Shown in pieces: positions 54,234 to 64,000 of a stretch of 64,000 bases of DNA (position 1 is the stretch's first letter; every line of letters begins with the position of its first letter). Below the pieces are notes generated by a model that was not told where the DNA came from, did no database searches, and saw only the letters and a program-made list of their open reading frames with translations. The DNA is taken from contig NZ_JAAQYM010000002.1 of NCBI RefSeq assembly GCF_012986595.1, positions 186,001 to 250,000 of the forward strand. Reading direction: 5' to 3'. A program made the position numbers and the translations under genes. Source of the DNA: Pseudomonas koreensis (GTDB lineage: Bacteria > Pseudomonadota > Gammaproteobacteria > Pseudomonadales > Pseudomonadaceae).

Positions 54234-55109
54234 TTAACCGGCGAATCGTGTGCAGAGTTTGCCCGGCACATCGACGCGCATCGACAACACCGCGCCATCC
54301 AGCGGGTGGTTGTGCGGACTCTGGGCGCTGGTGATGTACAGGGTTTTCAGATCCTCGCCGCCGAATACGCAACTGGTCGGGCGGCTGACCGGCAGTTCGA
54401 TCCTGCGGTCGACCTTGCCTTCCGGCGTCAGACGCAGCAGGCAACTGCCGTCCCACCGCGCGTTCCACACATAACCTTCGGCATCCATCGCCGAACCGTC
54501 GGGACCGCCGTGCTGATCCGGGCCATACCAGGGATCAGCTACATCAAGGTTGCCGTCGGCGTGAATAAAATAGCGATACAGCGTGTCATCAAGACTGTCG
54601 CCGAACAGCACCGTGGTGCCGTCTTCACTCCACAACAGCGTGTTGGGAATCCCCAGGCCGCGCAGCAACGGCGTGACGCGCTGGTCGGGATCAATGCGAA
54701 ACAAGCCACCGGAGCGACGGATGATCGGCAGGTCTTCGCCGTGGTCGCCGATGTTGTTCTGCATGGTGCCGAGCCACAGTCGACCCAGCGCATCACAGCG
54801 TGCTTCGTTGGGCCGATTGCCCGGTTGCGGGTCGGCGATACAGAACAATTCCAGGCGTGGCTCGAGCCCCGGGGAATCGAGGTCCAGTCGATACACGCCG
54901 CTGCTCAGGGTCACCAGCGCATCGCCACTGGCACAGGGGATGAACGCGGAAACGTGCTCGGGCATCTGCCAGATCTGCACATTGTTGCCAATCAGCCGCA
55001 GCGCCTGCCTGCCGGCGATATCGACCCAATACAGCGCCTGAGTCGGGGCATCCCAGAACGGGCCTTCACCGAGCTTGGCGCGGTGTTGAGTTACGGCGGT
55101 CCACGTCAT
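54234..55109 (-). CDS. SMP-30/gluconolactonase-family sugar lactonase
   Basis: 291 residues, six-bladed propeller with metal-binding residues: Glu in KLGEGPFW, Asn in RPNEARCDALGRLWLGTM, Asn in GIPNTLLWSEDG and Asp in FGDSLDDTLYR. Opens sugar lactones, here probably galactono- or arabinono-lactone made by the adjacent dehydrogenase. Start: ATG at 55109; the earlier frame runs into the REP pair. Downstream of the FadR-type regulator. Confidence 0.9.
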   Translation of the reverse strand: MTWTAVTQHRAKLGEGPFWDAPTQALYWVDIAGRQALRLIGNNVQIWQMPEHVSAFIPCASGDALVTLSSGVYRLDLDSPGLEPRLELFCIADPQPGNRPNEARCDALGRLWLGTMQNNIGDHGEDLPIIRRSGGLFRIDPDQRVTPLLRGLGIPNTLLWSEDGTTVLFGDSLDDTLYRYFIHADGNLDVADPWYGPDQHGGPDGSAMDAEGYVWNARWDGSCLLRLTPEGKVDRRIELPVSRPTSCVFGGEDLKTLYITSAQSPHNHPLDGAVLSMRVDVPGKLCTRFAG

Positions 55110-55133
55110 GTTGAATCCTTCATGTTGTTTTAA

Positions 55134-55224
55134 CTGTAGGAGTGAGCCTGCTCGCGATGGCGGTGGTTCAGTCAAAGTGGCTTTTTCTGGTACGGCGCCA
55201 TCGCGAGCAGGCTCACTCCTACAG
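55134..55224. repeat. REP-type inverted pair, family 'GTAGGAGTGAGCCTGCTCGCGA'
   Basis: Nearly identical arms to the 38959 copy, around a different ~40-bp centre. Between the regulator and lactonase genes, within the cluster. Confidence 0.92.
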
Positions 55225-55238
55225 GGGAATTTGTGTTG

Positions 55239-55955
55239 TCAGCTGGCTTTCTTGTCGGCCATGACCTTTGGGTAAAAGCGTTTGATCGCCAGGTCAGCGT
55301 TGTCGATCAGGGTCATGCAGGCCCATACCCCGCGCGCGGCATCCCGGGCGGCGATGGCGTCGGCCATGTCCTTGTGAATGGGTAATGTGCGGCGCAATTC
55401 GTCAGGGTCGGCGGCGGAAACTTCAAACGACACGGCGAGCAAGGCGCCAAGGGCCGGAACCATTTGTTCGATGAACTGGTTGTGGCTGGCCGCCAGAATG
55501 CACTCGTGGAATACCTGGTCGGCACGGTTGTAATCGATGCCGCTGTCGACCGCCCGCTCCAGCGCGTTATACGCCAGTCGCACAGCTTCGATCTGCTCGA
55601 GGCTGGCGCGCTCGCAGGCCCAGCGCACGGCCATCGGTTCAATGGTGCGCCGCAGGTCGAGCAGGTCATCGACGAAGTTTTCCGGCAAGCCGTTGCGTGA
55701 CAGCCAGCCGACGACTTGCGGATCGAACAGGTTCCAGCGCCGCACCGGCAACACCCGGGTACCGACCTTCGGGCCGACTTCGAGCATGCCTTTGGCGACG
55801 AGGGTTTTGATCGCTTCGCGGATCACCGTGCGGCTGACACCAAGCTGCAGGCCCAGATCGGCCTCGACCTTGATCGTCTGCCCCGGTTTGACCTGGCCAG
55901 CGGCAATCCAGCTGCCCAGCCAATCGACCGTTGACGCATGAAAGCTGCTGGACAT
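55239..55955 (-). CDS. FadR-subfamily GntR regulator of the sugar cluster
   Basis: 238 residues: winged helix-turn-helix (about 8-75; VEADLGLQLGVSRTVIREAIKTLVAKGMLEVGPKVGTRVL) and an FCD all-helical domain with metal/ligand residues Asp and His (DLRRTIEPM; FHECILAASHN; HKDMADAI). The FCD class binds organic acids or sugars, often with a metal. E. coli DgoR belongs to the same subfamily. Control of araFGH is inferred from the shared 13-mer AATCATCATACGA before this gene and before araF. Confidence 0.9.
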   Translation of the reverse strand: MSSSFHASTVDWLGSWIAAGQVKPGQTIKVEADLGLQLGVSRTVIREAIKTLVAKGMLEVGPKVGTRVLPVRRWNLFDPQVVGWLSRNGLPENFVDDLLDLRRTIEPMAVRWACERASLEQIEAVRLAYNALERAVDSGIDYNRADQVFHECILAASHNQFIEQMVPALGALLAVSFEVSAADPDELRRTLPIHKDMADAIAARDAARGVWACMTLIDNADLAIKRFYPKVMADKKAS

Positions 55956-55992
55956 GAAAACCTCAAAGCGGTTCGCGATGGGTGTTCACGCT

Positions 55993-56005
55993 AATCATCA
56001 TACGA
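55993..56005. promoter_or_regulatory. Putative autoregulatory operator of the FadR-type gene
   Basis: AATCATCATACGA, identical (reversed) to 53093-53105 upstream of araF; 38 bp before the start codon. Confidence 0.6.
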
Positions 56006-56046
56006 ATAACCGTCAATGGGATTTTTCAGACAATCCACAAACCCAA

Positions 56047-56136
56047 TGTGGGAGCGAGCCTGCTCGCGAAGGCGGTGTATCAATCAACATTGATGGTGAC
56101 TGACGTAGCGCTTTCGCGAGCAGGCTCGCTCCCACA
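56047..56136. repeat. REP-type inverted pair, family 'CGCGAGCAGGCTCGCTCCCAC'
   Basis: Arms TGTGGGAGCGAGCCTGCTCG ... CGAGCAGGCTCGCTCCCACA around a ~44-bp spacer. Fills most of the gap between the DUF1285 and FadR-type genes. Confidence 0.9.
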
Positions 56137-56154
56137 GTTAGTGATGTGTATTGA

Positions 56155-56715
56155 TCAGGGTTCGAGGCCGATGCGGAAGAACTCTCCGCCGCTCCACACA
56201 CCGAGCCAGCGCTGCCCATCGATTTCGCGACTGACTGCCAGTTCCACCAGTTGGTAGAACACATTGCGATGAATCAGCGCTTCAAGGTTGGTGCGCACAT
56301 GCACATAAGGTGCAGGCTCTTGGGTCGTCGGGTCGATCTCGACACGGATCGGATGTTCCGGCCCGGCTTCGGCGGTTTCTTCGACATTGGTGGTGAAACG
56401 CAGGACCTGCGCCTCGCCCTCGCCTTCGACTTCCACGGCAATCGCCACGAATGGCGCATCGTCGACCTTGATCCCGACCTTTTCGACCGGGGTGATCAGG
56501 AAGTAGTCATCGCCGTCGCGGCGGATGATCGTGGAGAACAGCTTGACCATCGGCTTGCGCCCGATCGGCGTACCCAGGTAATACCAGGTGCCGTCGCGGG
56601 CGATGCGCATGTCGATGTCGCCGCAGAAGTCCGGGTTCCACAAGTGCACCGGCGGCAGGCCTTTGGTTTTGGGGATCTGTCCCAACAGGTCATTGGCTTT
56701 TTGCGGGCCACTCAT
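56155..56715 (-). CDS. DUF1285 protein
   Basis: 186 residues, cytoplasmic, matching DUF1285 over its length ([59 protein letters not shown]). Structures of the family show two small beta domains of unknown function. Ribosome site AAGGAG. Lies 15 bp downstream of the DUF4823 lipoprotein gene, so the two are probably cotranscribed. Confidence 0.9.
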   Translation of the reverse strand: MSGPQKANDLLGQIPKTKGLPPVHLWNPDFCGDIDMRIARDGTWYYLGTPIGRKPMVKLFSTIIRRDGDDYFLITPVEKVGIKVDDAPFVAIAVEVEGEGEAQVLRFTTNVEETAEAGPEHPIRVEIDPTTQEPAPYVHVRTNLEALIHRNVFYQLVELAVSREIDGQRWLGVWSGGEFFRIGLEP

Positions 56716-56730
56716 GGCGTACTCCTTGGT

Positions 56731-57336
56731 TTATTGGTCGCCGACTCCGAGCAGGCTGCGCGCGTATTGCGCCAGTGGCGGGCCGATCAGGTCTTCAGGC
56801 TTGTTGTCGTGGAACGTCAGTAAACCGCCACGACTCTTGATCCGTGCAGTATCAATCAAATACTGGGTGCTGGTCTCGATCAACATGATTTGAATCACCC
56901 CACCGTCGATGCCCAAGCGATCCACGGCTTCCTGATCGAGCCACTCGTCGGAGTTGCCGATGCGGTCGTCAGCCTTGGCAAAACGGGTGTACAGCAGGTA
57001 ATGGGCGCCGGCATCGCGAGCTTCGCCCATCGCCTGATCAAGACCTTCTGGAGCGCGGGCACGACGAACCATCGGGAAGTATTCGACAAAGCCCTTGAAG
57101 GCTTCTTCGGCCACCACATTCGGGCGCGGGTAAGAGCCGCCCGGCGGTGCGAACGCGCCTTGGGCGATGTAGATGAACGAGTCCGGCTGAATGCGGAAAT
57201 TGTTCACCCGACGGCTGTCGCTGTGATCCAGCAGCCCCGCGTCGCTCATCTGATAGCGAGTGCCTTCGGCCATATCGCTGACAGTCATACAGCCGCCAAG
57301 CGCCAAAACGGCCAGCAGCAAAACCAGGCTACGCAT
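56731..57336 (-). CDS. DUF4823 lipoprotein
   Basis: 201 residues with lipobox LALGGC at about 13-18 (MRSLVLLLAVLALGGCMTVS). The mature part matches DUF4823 (QPDSFIYIAQGAFAPPGGSYPRPNVVAEEAFKGFVEYFP; AGAHYLLYTRFAKADDRIG). Probably anchored in the outer membrane; role unknown. Start: of two ATGs I prefer 57336, six bases after GGAGG; the ATG at 57342 touches the ribosome site. Confidence 0.85.
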   Translation of the reverse strand: MRSLVLLLAVLALGGCMTVSDMAEGTRYQMSDAGLLDHSDSRRVNNFRIQPDSFIYIAQGAFAPPGGSYPRPNVVAEEAFKGFVEYFPMVRRARAPEGLDQAMGEARDAGAHYLLYTRFAKADDRIGNSDEWLDQEAVDRLGIDGGVIQIMLIETSTQYLIDTARIKSRGGLLTFHDNKPEDLIGPPLAQYARSLLGVGDQ

Positions 57337-57465
57337 CCTCATCCTCCAGAAGCCGGTGACGGAAAACCGGCGAATGGCCGTTGGATGCAGCTTTTGCGCC
57401 AGTCCTTGAAAATGTGCAGGTATCGAATTTGAAATGACGCCCCAAAGGCCTCAAATGAAGCTTTT

Positions 57466-57596
57466 GTGGCGAGGGAGCTTGCTCCCGCTCGGCGGCGCAG
57501 CCGTCGCAAATCCGGGATTTGAAGTAAGCCGGACGCCCTGAGATGAATGGTTCTCGGGTTGGCTGGCAACCCAGCGGGAGCAAGCTCCCTTGCCAC
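57466..57596. repeat. REP-type inverted pair, family 'GTGGCGAGGGAGCTTGCTCC'
   Basis: Intact arms (one change, TTGCCAC, in the right arm) around a ~77-bp centre, between moaA and the DUF4823 gene. Confidence 0.92.
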
Positions 57597-57606
57597 AAAA
57601 GCCAGT

Positions 57607-58575
57607 TCAGCCGCCGATGATCTTCATGACGGTCGCGCCACCGGAGAACGCCACTTCCTGTTTGTCGCCCAAGGCCTTGACCAGCAAGCGCTGCAACGCC
57701 GGCAGTGCCTGGTGACGCGGCTTGTCGAGCAGGTCACCGACATAGTGGCGGTTGCTCGACGACAGGCAGCCATGCAGCCAGCCGGTCGACGACAGGCGCA
57801 AACGCGAGCACGTCCGGCAGAACGGCACGCTTTCGTTGGCAATCACGCCGAAATGACCGACGCCCGGGATCGCATAGCGCACGGCTGTGGCGTCCACCGG
57901 CGCATCGGCCTGGGCGTACTCGTAGCGTTCGCCGATCAGGCTCAACAGTTGCTGCAGGCTGACGAACTGTTGCAGGAAGGTATTGGAGTCGGTGGCGAGG
58001 TGGCCCATGCGCATCAGCTCGATAAAGCGCAGCTCGTAGCCACGTTCCAGGCAGTAATCGAGCAGCGGCATCACCTGATCCAGGTTCTGCCCGCGCAACG
58101 GCACCATGTTGACCTTGATCTTCAGACCCGCCGCTTTTGCCTGGTCCATGCCATCGAGCACGGTCGCCAGGTCGCCGCCACGGGCGATGCTGCGGAACGC
58201 ACCGGCGTCGAGGGTATCGAGGGACACGTTGATCCGGCGCAAACCGGCGTCCACCAGCAGCGGCAGCTTCTTCGCCAGGAGTTGACCGTTGGTGGTCAGG
58301 CTGATGTCTTCCAGGCCCATCTTGCCGACGGCGCTCATGAAAGATTCGAGTTTGGGGCTGACCAGCGGCTCACCGCCGGTGATGCGCAGACGCTCGATGC
58401 CGGCAGCTTCGATCAGGTAAGCGACGCCACGAGCCATGGCCTCGGCCGACAGTTCATCCTGCGCAGCCACCAGCCGCTTGCCGTTGGGCACGCAGTAGGT
58501 ACAGGCGTAATTGCAGGCTGAAGTCAGGCTGATGCGCAAATTGCGAAAACGCCTGCCTTGACGGTCAACGATCAT
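57607..58575 (-). CDS. moaA: GTP 3',8-cyclase MoaA
   Basis: 322 residues, radical-SAM enzyme that starts molybdenum-cofactor synthesis by converting GTP to 3',8-cyclo-H2GTP (with MoaC making cPMP). Seen: the N-terminal cluster motif CNYACTYC, the second cluster CRTCSRLRLSSTGWLHGC (CxxC-x13-C), and the essential C-terminal Gly-Gly (MKIIGG). Start ATG at 58575 after GGAG. No other moa gene is adjacent; this is one of the scattered copies usual in Pseudomonas. Confidence 0.93.
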   Translation of the reverse strand: MIVDRQGRRFRNLRISLTSACNYACTYCVPNGKRLVAAQDELSAEAMARGVAYLIEAAGIERLRITGGEPLVSPKLESFMSAVGKMGLEDISLTTNGQLLAKKLPLLVDAGLRRINVSLDTLDAGAFRSIARGGDLATVLDGMDQAKAAGLKIKVNMVPLRGQNLDQVMPLLDYCLERGYELRFIELMRMGHLATDSNTFLQQFVSLQQLLSLIGERYEYAQADAPVDATAVRYAIPGVGHFGVIANESVPFCRTCSRLRLSSTGWLHGCLSSSNRHYVGDLLDKPRHQALPALQRLLVKALGDKQEVAFSGGATVMKIIGG

Positions 58576-58712
58576 GATCACTCCGGCGATAGAATTTCGA
58601 GCTGTTAAAACTTGACTCACAAATCAAGTTTTAGCAAGCCCTATGCCTGAGTATATTCCTGCGGTACTGCGTCATGCAGCGAAATCATGACGCAATAAGG
58701 CCGCTGAATGAT

Positions 58713-59351
58713 TCAGCTGCTCGGGGTTTCCGGATCACGCTTGCGCTTGTTGCCCATGCGCACACCGATGTCCATCAAGAACTGGAAGAAACCTTCCTGA
58801 TCTTCCAGCACGTTGCTCCAGAACGGCGAGTGATACAGCGCCACCGCGCCGTGCACCAGCGCCCAGGATGCGCAGTAGTGGAAGTACGGCGGCACGTCTT
58901 CGAGCTTGCCTTCGCTGATGCGGCCCTTGATGAGCAAGGTCAGGCGTTCGAAGTTCGAGGCGCGGATCTTGTGCAACTCCTCGACCATCTCCGGCACCTG
59001 ATTGCCTTTTACGACCTTCTCTTCAAGACGGTCGAACAGGCGGTAGCGCTGCGGGTCGCGCATGCGGAATTCGAAGTAGGCACGTGACAGCGCTTCCTTG
59101 TCCTTGTCGACATCGGCCGAATGCAGCAGCTCGTTCAAATCGCGCTCGTAATCGAGCATCAGCCGCAGGTAGATCTCGGCCTTGGATTTGAAATGCTTGT
59201 AGATCGTGCCTTTGCCGATACCCACGGCATCAGCAATCATCTCGACGGTGACACTGTCTTCACCTTGTTCGAGGAACAGCTTAAGCGCGGTATCGAGAAT
59301 TTCTTGCTCGCGGCGACGAAACTCACGGACCTTACGAGGTTCTTTGTGCAT
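58713..59351 (-). CDS. TetR-family regulator
   Basis: 212 residues: helix-turn-helix at about 14-62 (EQEILDTALKLFLEQGEDSVTVEMIADAVGIGKGTIYKHFKSKAEIYLRL) and an all-helical ligand domain. The basic tail NKRKRDPETPSS is unusual. Its place beside rgsA and the tatD operon is conserved in Pseudomonas as far as I recall. Ligand and targets unknown. Confidence 0.9.
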   Translation of the reverse strand: MHKEPRKVREFRRREQEILDTALKLFLEQGEDSVTVEMIADAVGIGKGTIYKHFKSKAEIYLRLMLDYERDLNELLHSADVDKDKEALSRAYFEFRMRDPQRYRLFDRLEEKVVKGNQVPEMVEELHKIRASNFERLTLLIKGRISEGKLEDVPPYFHYCASWALVHGAVALYHSPFWSNVLEDQEGFFQFLMDIGVRMGNKRKRDPETPSS

Positions 59352-59553
59352 AAGAAAAGGTCTGTAGGGGTCAAAATTCGAAGCCGCGTATTATGCCTAA
59401 CTTGCACAAAAATGCACGGATCATCCGACCATATCTGCGTTTCTTGTTCATTTTGCGAACGCTGGGGGTGCAATGAGAACTCAACTGAAGCGCACGTATT
59501 CCAAATTTGTTTAAAAACCCCGGCCGCTCAACTGGACTCAACGCCAGACTGAT

Positions 59554-59561
59554 CAATACTT
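59554..59561 (+). promoter_or_regulatory. RgsA promoter -10 (RpoS-like)
   Basis: CAATACTT, close to the sigma-S extended -10 (CTATACT). No strong -35 in front, as usual for RpoS promoters. Transcription should begin near 59566. Confidence 0.6.
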
Positions 59562-59565
59562 GAAC

Positions 59566-59683
59566 TGTCGGACGGCATCTCCCCCAAGTGCCGTGCCGAT
59601 AAAGGTACCAAGGGACCGCGTGCCTTTGTTTTACTCCTAATGGTCTTAACCCGGATTCACCCCCCAGAACCCGGGTTTTTTTT
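59566..59683 (+). ncRNA. rgsA: Small RNA RgsA (P16 family)
   Basis: About 118 nt, ending in a strong intrinsic terminator (AACCCGG ... CCCGGGTT then T8). Internal hairpins: ACGGCA ... TGCCGT enclosing TCTCCCCCAAG, and AAAGGTAC ... GTGCCTTT. The conserved CACCCCCCAGAACC region lies in the terminator loop. Position between a TetR gene and tatD matches RgsA in P. aeruginosa, an RpoS-dependent, Hfq-associated sRNA linked to oxidative stress and motility. Identified from synteny, length, structure and promoter; not searched against a covariance model. Confidence 0.85.
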
Positions 59684-59739
59684 GCCTGCGATTTGGCGTT
59701 CGCGGTGGAATCTGCCCGCACGCGACGTCCATTTCGCAG

Positions 59740-60528
59740 TCAAGCAGATTTAACACTCGCCAGCGGGAACAGCCGCTTGAAGTTCTCGGTGGTCTGCTCG
59801 GCAAATCGCTCGTAGTTTTCCCCACGCAGCATTGCCAGGAACTCGGCCACTTCGCGCACGTACTGCGGCAGGTTCGGCTTGCCGCGATAAGGGATCGGCG
59901 CCAGGTACGGCGAATCGGTCTCCACCAGCAGCCGGTCGGCCGGCACTTTGCTGGCCACATCGCGCAGGGCGTCTGCATTGCGAAAGGTGACGATACCCGA
60001 CAGGGAAATGTAATAGCCCATGTCCAGCGCGGCCTTGGCCATGTCCCAGTCTTCGGTGAAGCAATGCAGCACACCGGCCTGGGGCAGCGCGGCCTCGCGC
60101 AGCAGTTCAAGGGTGTCGGCGCGGGCGCCACGGGTATGGATGATCACCGGTTTGCCGGTCTGCTGGGCAGCTTGCAAGTGCAGACGGAACGATGCCTGCT
60201 GCAACTCGGCGGCTTCCGGCTCGTAGTGATAATCCAGACCGGTTTCGCCGATCGCCACCACTTTCGGGTGATTGAGTTCGTGCAGCAACCAATCCAGCGC
60301 GGGCGCCGCACCCGGCTGCACATCCAGCGGATGCACACCGACCGAACAATCGACGTCGGCATAACGTTCGGCCAGGGCTTTGACGTCGGCGGCGTTGTCG
60401 GCACTGACGCCGATGCACAGGAAGTGCCCGACCCCGCGCTGCCGGGCCGCATCGAGGGCAGCATCCAGCGAACCGTCATGGGCGGCGAGGTCGAGGCGAT
60501 CAAGGTGACAATGAGAATCTACGAGCAT
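59740..60528 (-). CDS. tatD: TatD-family metal-dependent hydrolase
   Basis: 262 residues, amidohydrolase-type TIM barrel: metal ligands HCHLD (residues 6-10), Glu in IGETGLDYHYE, His in VIIHTRGA and HCFTED, and the closing LLVETDSPYLAP. Family members are 3'-5' exonucleases or D-aminoacyl-tRNA deacylase-like. This is the YcfH-type gene of the holB operon. Last gene of the pabC-mltG-tmk-holB-pilZ-tatD unit. Confidence 0.92.
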   Translation of the reverse strand: MLVDSHCHLDRLDLAAHDGSLDAALDAARQRGVGHFLCIGVSADNAADVKALAERYADVDCSVGVHPLDVQPGAAPALDWLLHELNHPKVVAIGETGLDYHYEPEAAELQQASFRLHLQAAQQTGKPVIIHTRGARADTLELLREAALPQAGVLHCFTEDWDMAKAALDMGYYISLSGIVTFRNADALRDVASKVPADRLLVETDSPYLAPIPYRGKPNLPQYVREVAEFLAMLRGENYERFAEQTTENFKRLFPLASVKSA

Positions 60529-60542
60529 AAAAGGACTGCAAC

Positions 60543-60899
60543 TTACATCGTATGAGTGGGACGGTCGGACTTGAGGGCTCCGGCCAGATGGGTTTCGATG
60601 CGACTGCGAGCGGTGTTGTCGCCATCGTTGAATTGCACACCGACACCGGCGGCACGATTGCCTTGGGCGCCTTTGGGGGTAATCCAGGCAACCTTGCCGG
60701 CCACCGGAATCTTTTCCGCCTCGTCCATCAGATTCAGCAGCATGAACACCTCGTCGCCCAACTTGTAGCTCTTGTTGGTCGGGATGAACAAGCCGCCGTT
60801 TCTGATGAACGGCATGTAGGCCGCGTACAGCACCGACTTGTCCTTGATGGTCAGGGACAGGATGCCGTTGCGCGGTCCCGGGCTCATGGGTTCATTCAT
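60543..60899 (-). CDS. pilZ: PilZ-domain protein (type IV pilus assembly)
   Basis: 118 residues, the single-domain PilZ between holB and tatD that gave the family its name. It lacks the RxxxR / D/NxSxxG c-di-GMP motifs in clear form, as expected: the founding PilZ does not bind c-di-GMP but links FimX/PilB in pilus extension. Strong ribosome site GGAGG. 14 bp before tatD. Confidence 0.92.
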   Translation of the reverse strand: MNEPMSPGPRNGILSLTIKDKSVLYAAYMPFIRNGGLFIPTNKSYKLGDEVFMLLNLMDEAEKIPVAGKVAWITPKGAQGNRAAGVGVQFNDGDNTARSRIETHLAGALKSDRPTHTM

Positions 60900-60955
60900 G
60901 TTGACCTCCTCTGCTGATCTTCAGAGTCTAGGCGCACACAGTCATTCCAGGGCGA

Positions 60956-62573
<1,618 letters not shown>

Positions 62574-62583
62574 TTAATCAAAG

Positions 62584-63768
62584 TCATTGCGCGTTTTGCG
62601 GCGCCGCCGCCCCAGGCTCGGCAGCAGGTGCCGGGGCTGGCGCAGGGTCCTGCGGCGGAACCTGCGGCACCGCCTCTGGCGCGGTGTCAGGAGACGCAGC
62701 AGGAGTCGCCTGTTCGGTAGCCGGGGCCGGAGCGGCCGGCGCCGGGCTGGAGCGGTAATCGGCACGACGCTTGAGCTGGAACTCGCGCACCGCACTGTTA
62801 TGCGCCTCCAGGTCATCGGAGAACACATGGCTACCGTCGCCACGGGCAACAAAATACAGGCTGTTGCCTTCCACCGGATTGAGCGCGGCATGAATCGCCT
62901 CGCGGCCGACCATGGCAATCGGCGTCGGCGGCAACCCCGGAATCACATAGGTGTTGTACGGCGTCGGCTCTTTGAGATGCGCGCGAGTCAATTTACCGGT
63001 GTAGCGATCGCCCAAACCGTAGATCACGGTCGGATCGGTCTGCAACTGCATGCCCAGCGCCATCCGCCGCACGAACACGCCGGCAATCTGCCCGCGTTCC
63101 TGTGGCACGCCGGTTTCCTTCTCCACCAGCGACGCCATGATCAGCGCCTGATAAGGCTCGCTGTACGGCGCGTCGGGCGAACGATTGTCCCACTCCTTGG
63201 CCAACACCTCGTCGAGGCGATCGAAGGCTTTCTTCAGCAACTCGACGTCGGAAACACCGCGCACAAAACGGTAGGTATCCGGGAAGAAACGGCCTTCCGG
63301 GAACAGCCCACGATGGCCGATTTTCTCCATCACTTCGCTGTCGCTCAAGCCCTTGAGGGTCTGCTCGATCTTGTCATCTTTTGCCAGCGCGGCGCGGACC
63401 TGATGGAAGTTCCAGCCCTCGACAAGCGTCAGGCTGTATTGCACCACTTCGCCGCGCTTCCACAGGTCGATCAGACCGTTGACGGTCATGCCCGGCTGCA
63501 TGCGGTATTCGCCGGTATGGATCGGCGTGCCGGCCAGATTGAAGCGCCAGTAGATGCGCAACCAGAAGGCGTCCTTGATCACGCCATCGGTTTCGAGTTC
63601 GAGGAAGGTACGAGTCGGCGTCGAGCCTTTCGGCACATCCAGCAGTTCTTCCTGCGTGATGTTCAGAGGCTGTTCCAGTGCCGAATGGATTTTCCAGGCG
63701 CTGGCGCCCAATAGCAGCCCTGCCAGAACCAGTCCGGTTTCCAGCAGCAGCAAGAGTTTACGTCTCAC
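62584..63768 (-). CDS. mltG: Endolytic peptidoglycan transglycosylase MltG
   Basis: 394 residues: one N-terminal membrane helix (LLLLLETGLVLAGLLLGASAW), a LysM-like subdomain and the YceG catalytic domain with the conserved Glu in ASLVEKETGVPQERGQIAGVF. It cuts nascent glycan strands at the inner membrane. Unusual: a C-terminal tail of about 60 residues, nearly all Pro, Ala, Glu, Gln and Thr, not present in E. coli MltG; probably disordered in the periplasm. Confidence 0.94.
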   Translation of the reverse strand: MRRKLLLLLETGLVLAGLLLGASAWKIHSALEQPLNITQEELLDVPKGSTPTRTFLELETDGVIKDAFWLRIYWRFNLAGTPIHTGEYRMQPGMTVNGLIDLWKRGEVVQYSLTLVEGWNFHQVRAALAKDDKIEQTLKGLSDSEVMEKIGHRGLFPEGRFFPDTYRFVRGVSDVELLKKAFDRLDEVLAKEWDNRSPDAPYSEPYQALIMASLVEKETGVPQERGQIAGVFVRRMALGMQLQTDPTVIYGLGDRYTGKLTRAHLKEPTPYNTYVIPGLPPTPIAMVGREAIHAALNPVEGNSLYFVARGDGSHVFSDDLEAHNSAVREFQLKRRADYRSSPAPAAPAPATEQATPAASPDTAPEAVPQVPPQDPAPAPAPAAEPGAAAPQNAQ

Positions 63769-63771
63769 GAA

Positions 63772-64000
63772 TCAGGCATCCAGTAGGGCGCGGGAAATGG
63801 TTTGCAGTTTACGGGTGAGCGGGCCAACCGGCCAGCTCAGCGCAGCGTAGGCACGTACCGGCCAGACGCCATACACGCTGTTGCAAACAAAGACTTCATC
63901 AGCCCATTGCAGCTGTTCGAGGCTGATGTCGGTGATTTGGGTGGGGATGGCCAATGACTCGGCCTGAAACAAAATTTCAGCACGCATCACACCGGCGACG
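63772..64000 (-). CDS. pabC: Aminodeoxychorismate lyase, C-terminal part (5' end outside window)
   Basis: The last ~75 codons: VAGVMRAEIL, then ISLEQLQWADEVFVCNSVYGVWPV and the C-terminal helix. These match PabC, a PLP enzyme that releases p-aminobenzoate for folate. The gene continues past the window edge on the minus strand. Its stop is 3 bp before the mltG ATG, consistent with one operon. Confidence 0.9.
   Translation of the reverse strand, partial: VAGVMRAEILFQAESLAIPTQITDISLEQLQWADEVFVCNSVYGVWPVRAYAALSWPVGPLTRKLQTISRALLDA

Overview
The window is GC-rich Pseudomonas chromosome, most likely from the P. fluorescens group. The evidence is gene content (fumC, mnmC, the NAGGN osmolyte genes, etfAB/etfQO, pabC-mltG-tmk-holB-pilZ-tatD), three families of inverted REP-type repeats between genes, an rsmI-type CsrA gene, and a sequence matching the Pseudomonas sRNA RgsA beside tatD. 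I see no rRNA, tRNA, CRISPR array, prophage or intact insertion sequence.

Layout. 1-2.6 kb: the 3' end of a very large polymorphic-toxin-like protein ending in a putative deaminase domain. 2.6-13 kb: housekeeping genes (ABC exporter, DsbA-like protein, trhO, bolA-like, fumC, DMT permease, thiolase, polyphosphate:AMP phosphotransferase). 13-20.3 kb: mnmC and the three-gene N-acetylglutaminylglutamine amide locus. 20.4-34.4 kb: yheU/rsmI, ynfA, an SDR, a DUF3309 peptide, an LTA-synthase-like phosphotransferase, a START protein, a MocR regulator, an OmpA/DUF4398 lipoprotein operon, and etfBA divergent from etfQO with a PsrA-type operator between them.

34.6-56 kb is the accessory sugar region. 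A dgoK-dgoA-dgoD-MFS-IclR operon encodes the lower De Ley-Doudoroff galactose pathway. About 7-14 kb further on lie araFGH-type sugar import genes, a sugar 1-dehydrogenase, an SMP-30 lactonase and a FadR-type regulator, which supply import and the first two oxidation steps. The promoter, 5' leader and start-codon region of dgoK are nearly repeated in front of the dehydrogenase gene. There they drive a 50-codon upstream ORF that runs through an intrinsic-terminator hairpin. Hfq/Crc-type AANAANAA sites lie at dgoK, at this upstream ORF and at araF. Between the two sugar blocks sits a cluster like E. coli yegTUVW: GntR regulator, ADP-ribosylglycohydrolase-family enzyme, NCS1 permease and PfkB kinase. 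It looks like an uncharacterised nucleoside or N-glycoside salvage route.

56-64 kb returns to conserved sequence: DUF1285, a DUF4823 lipoprotein, moaA, a TetR regulator, the RgsA sRNA, and the tatD-pilZ-holB-tmk-mltG-pabC operon, with pabC cut by the window edge.
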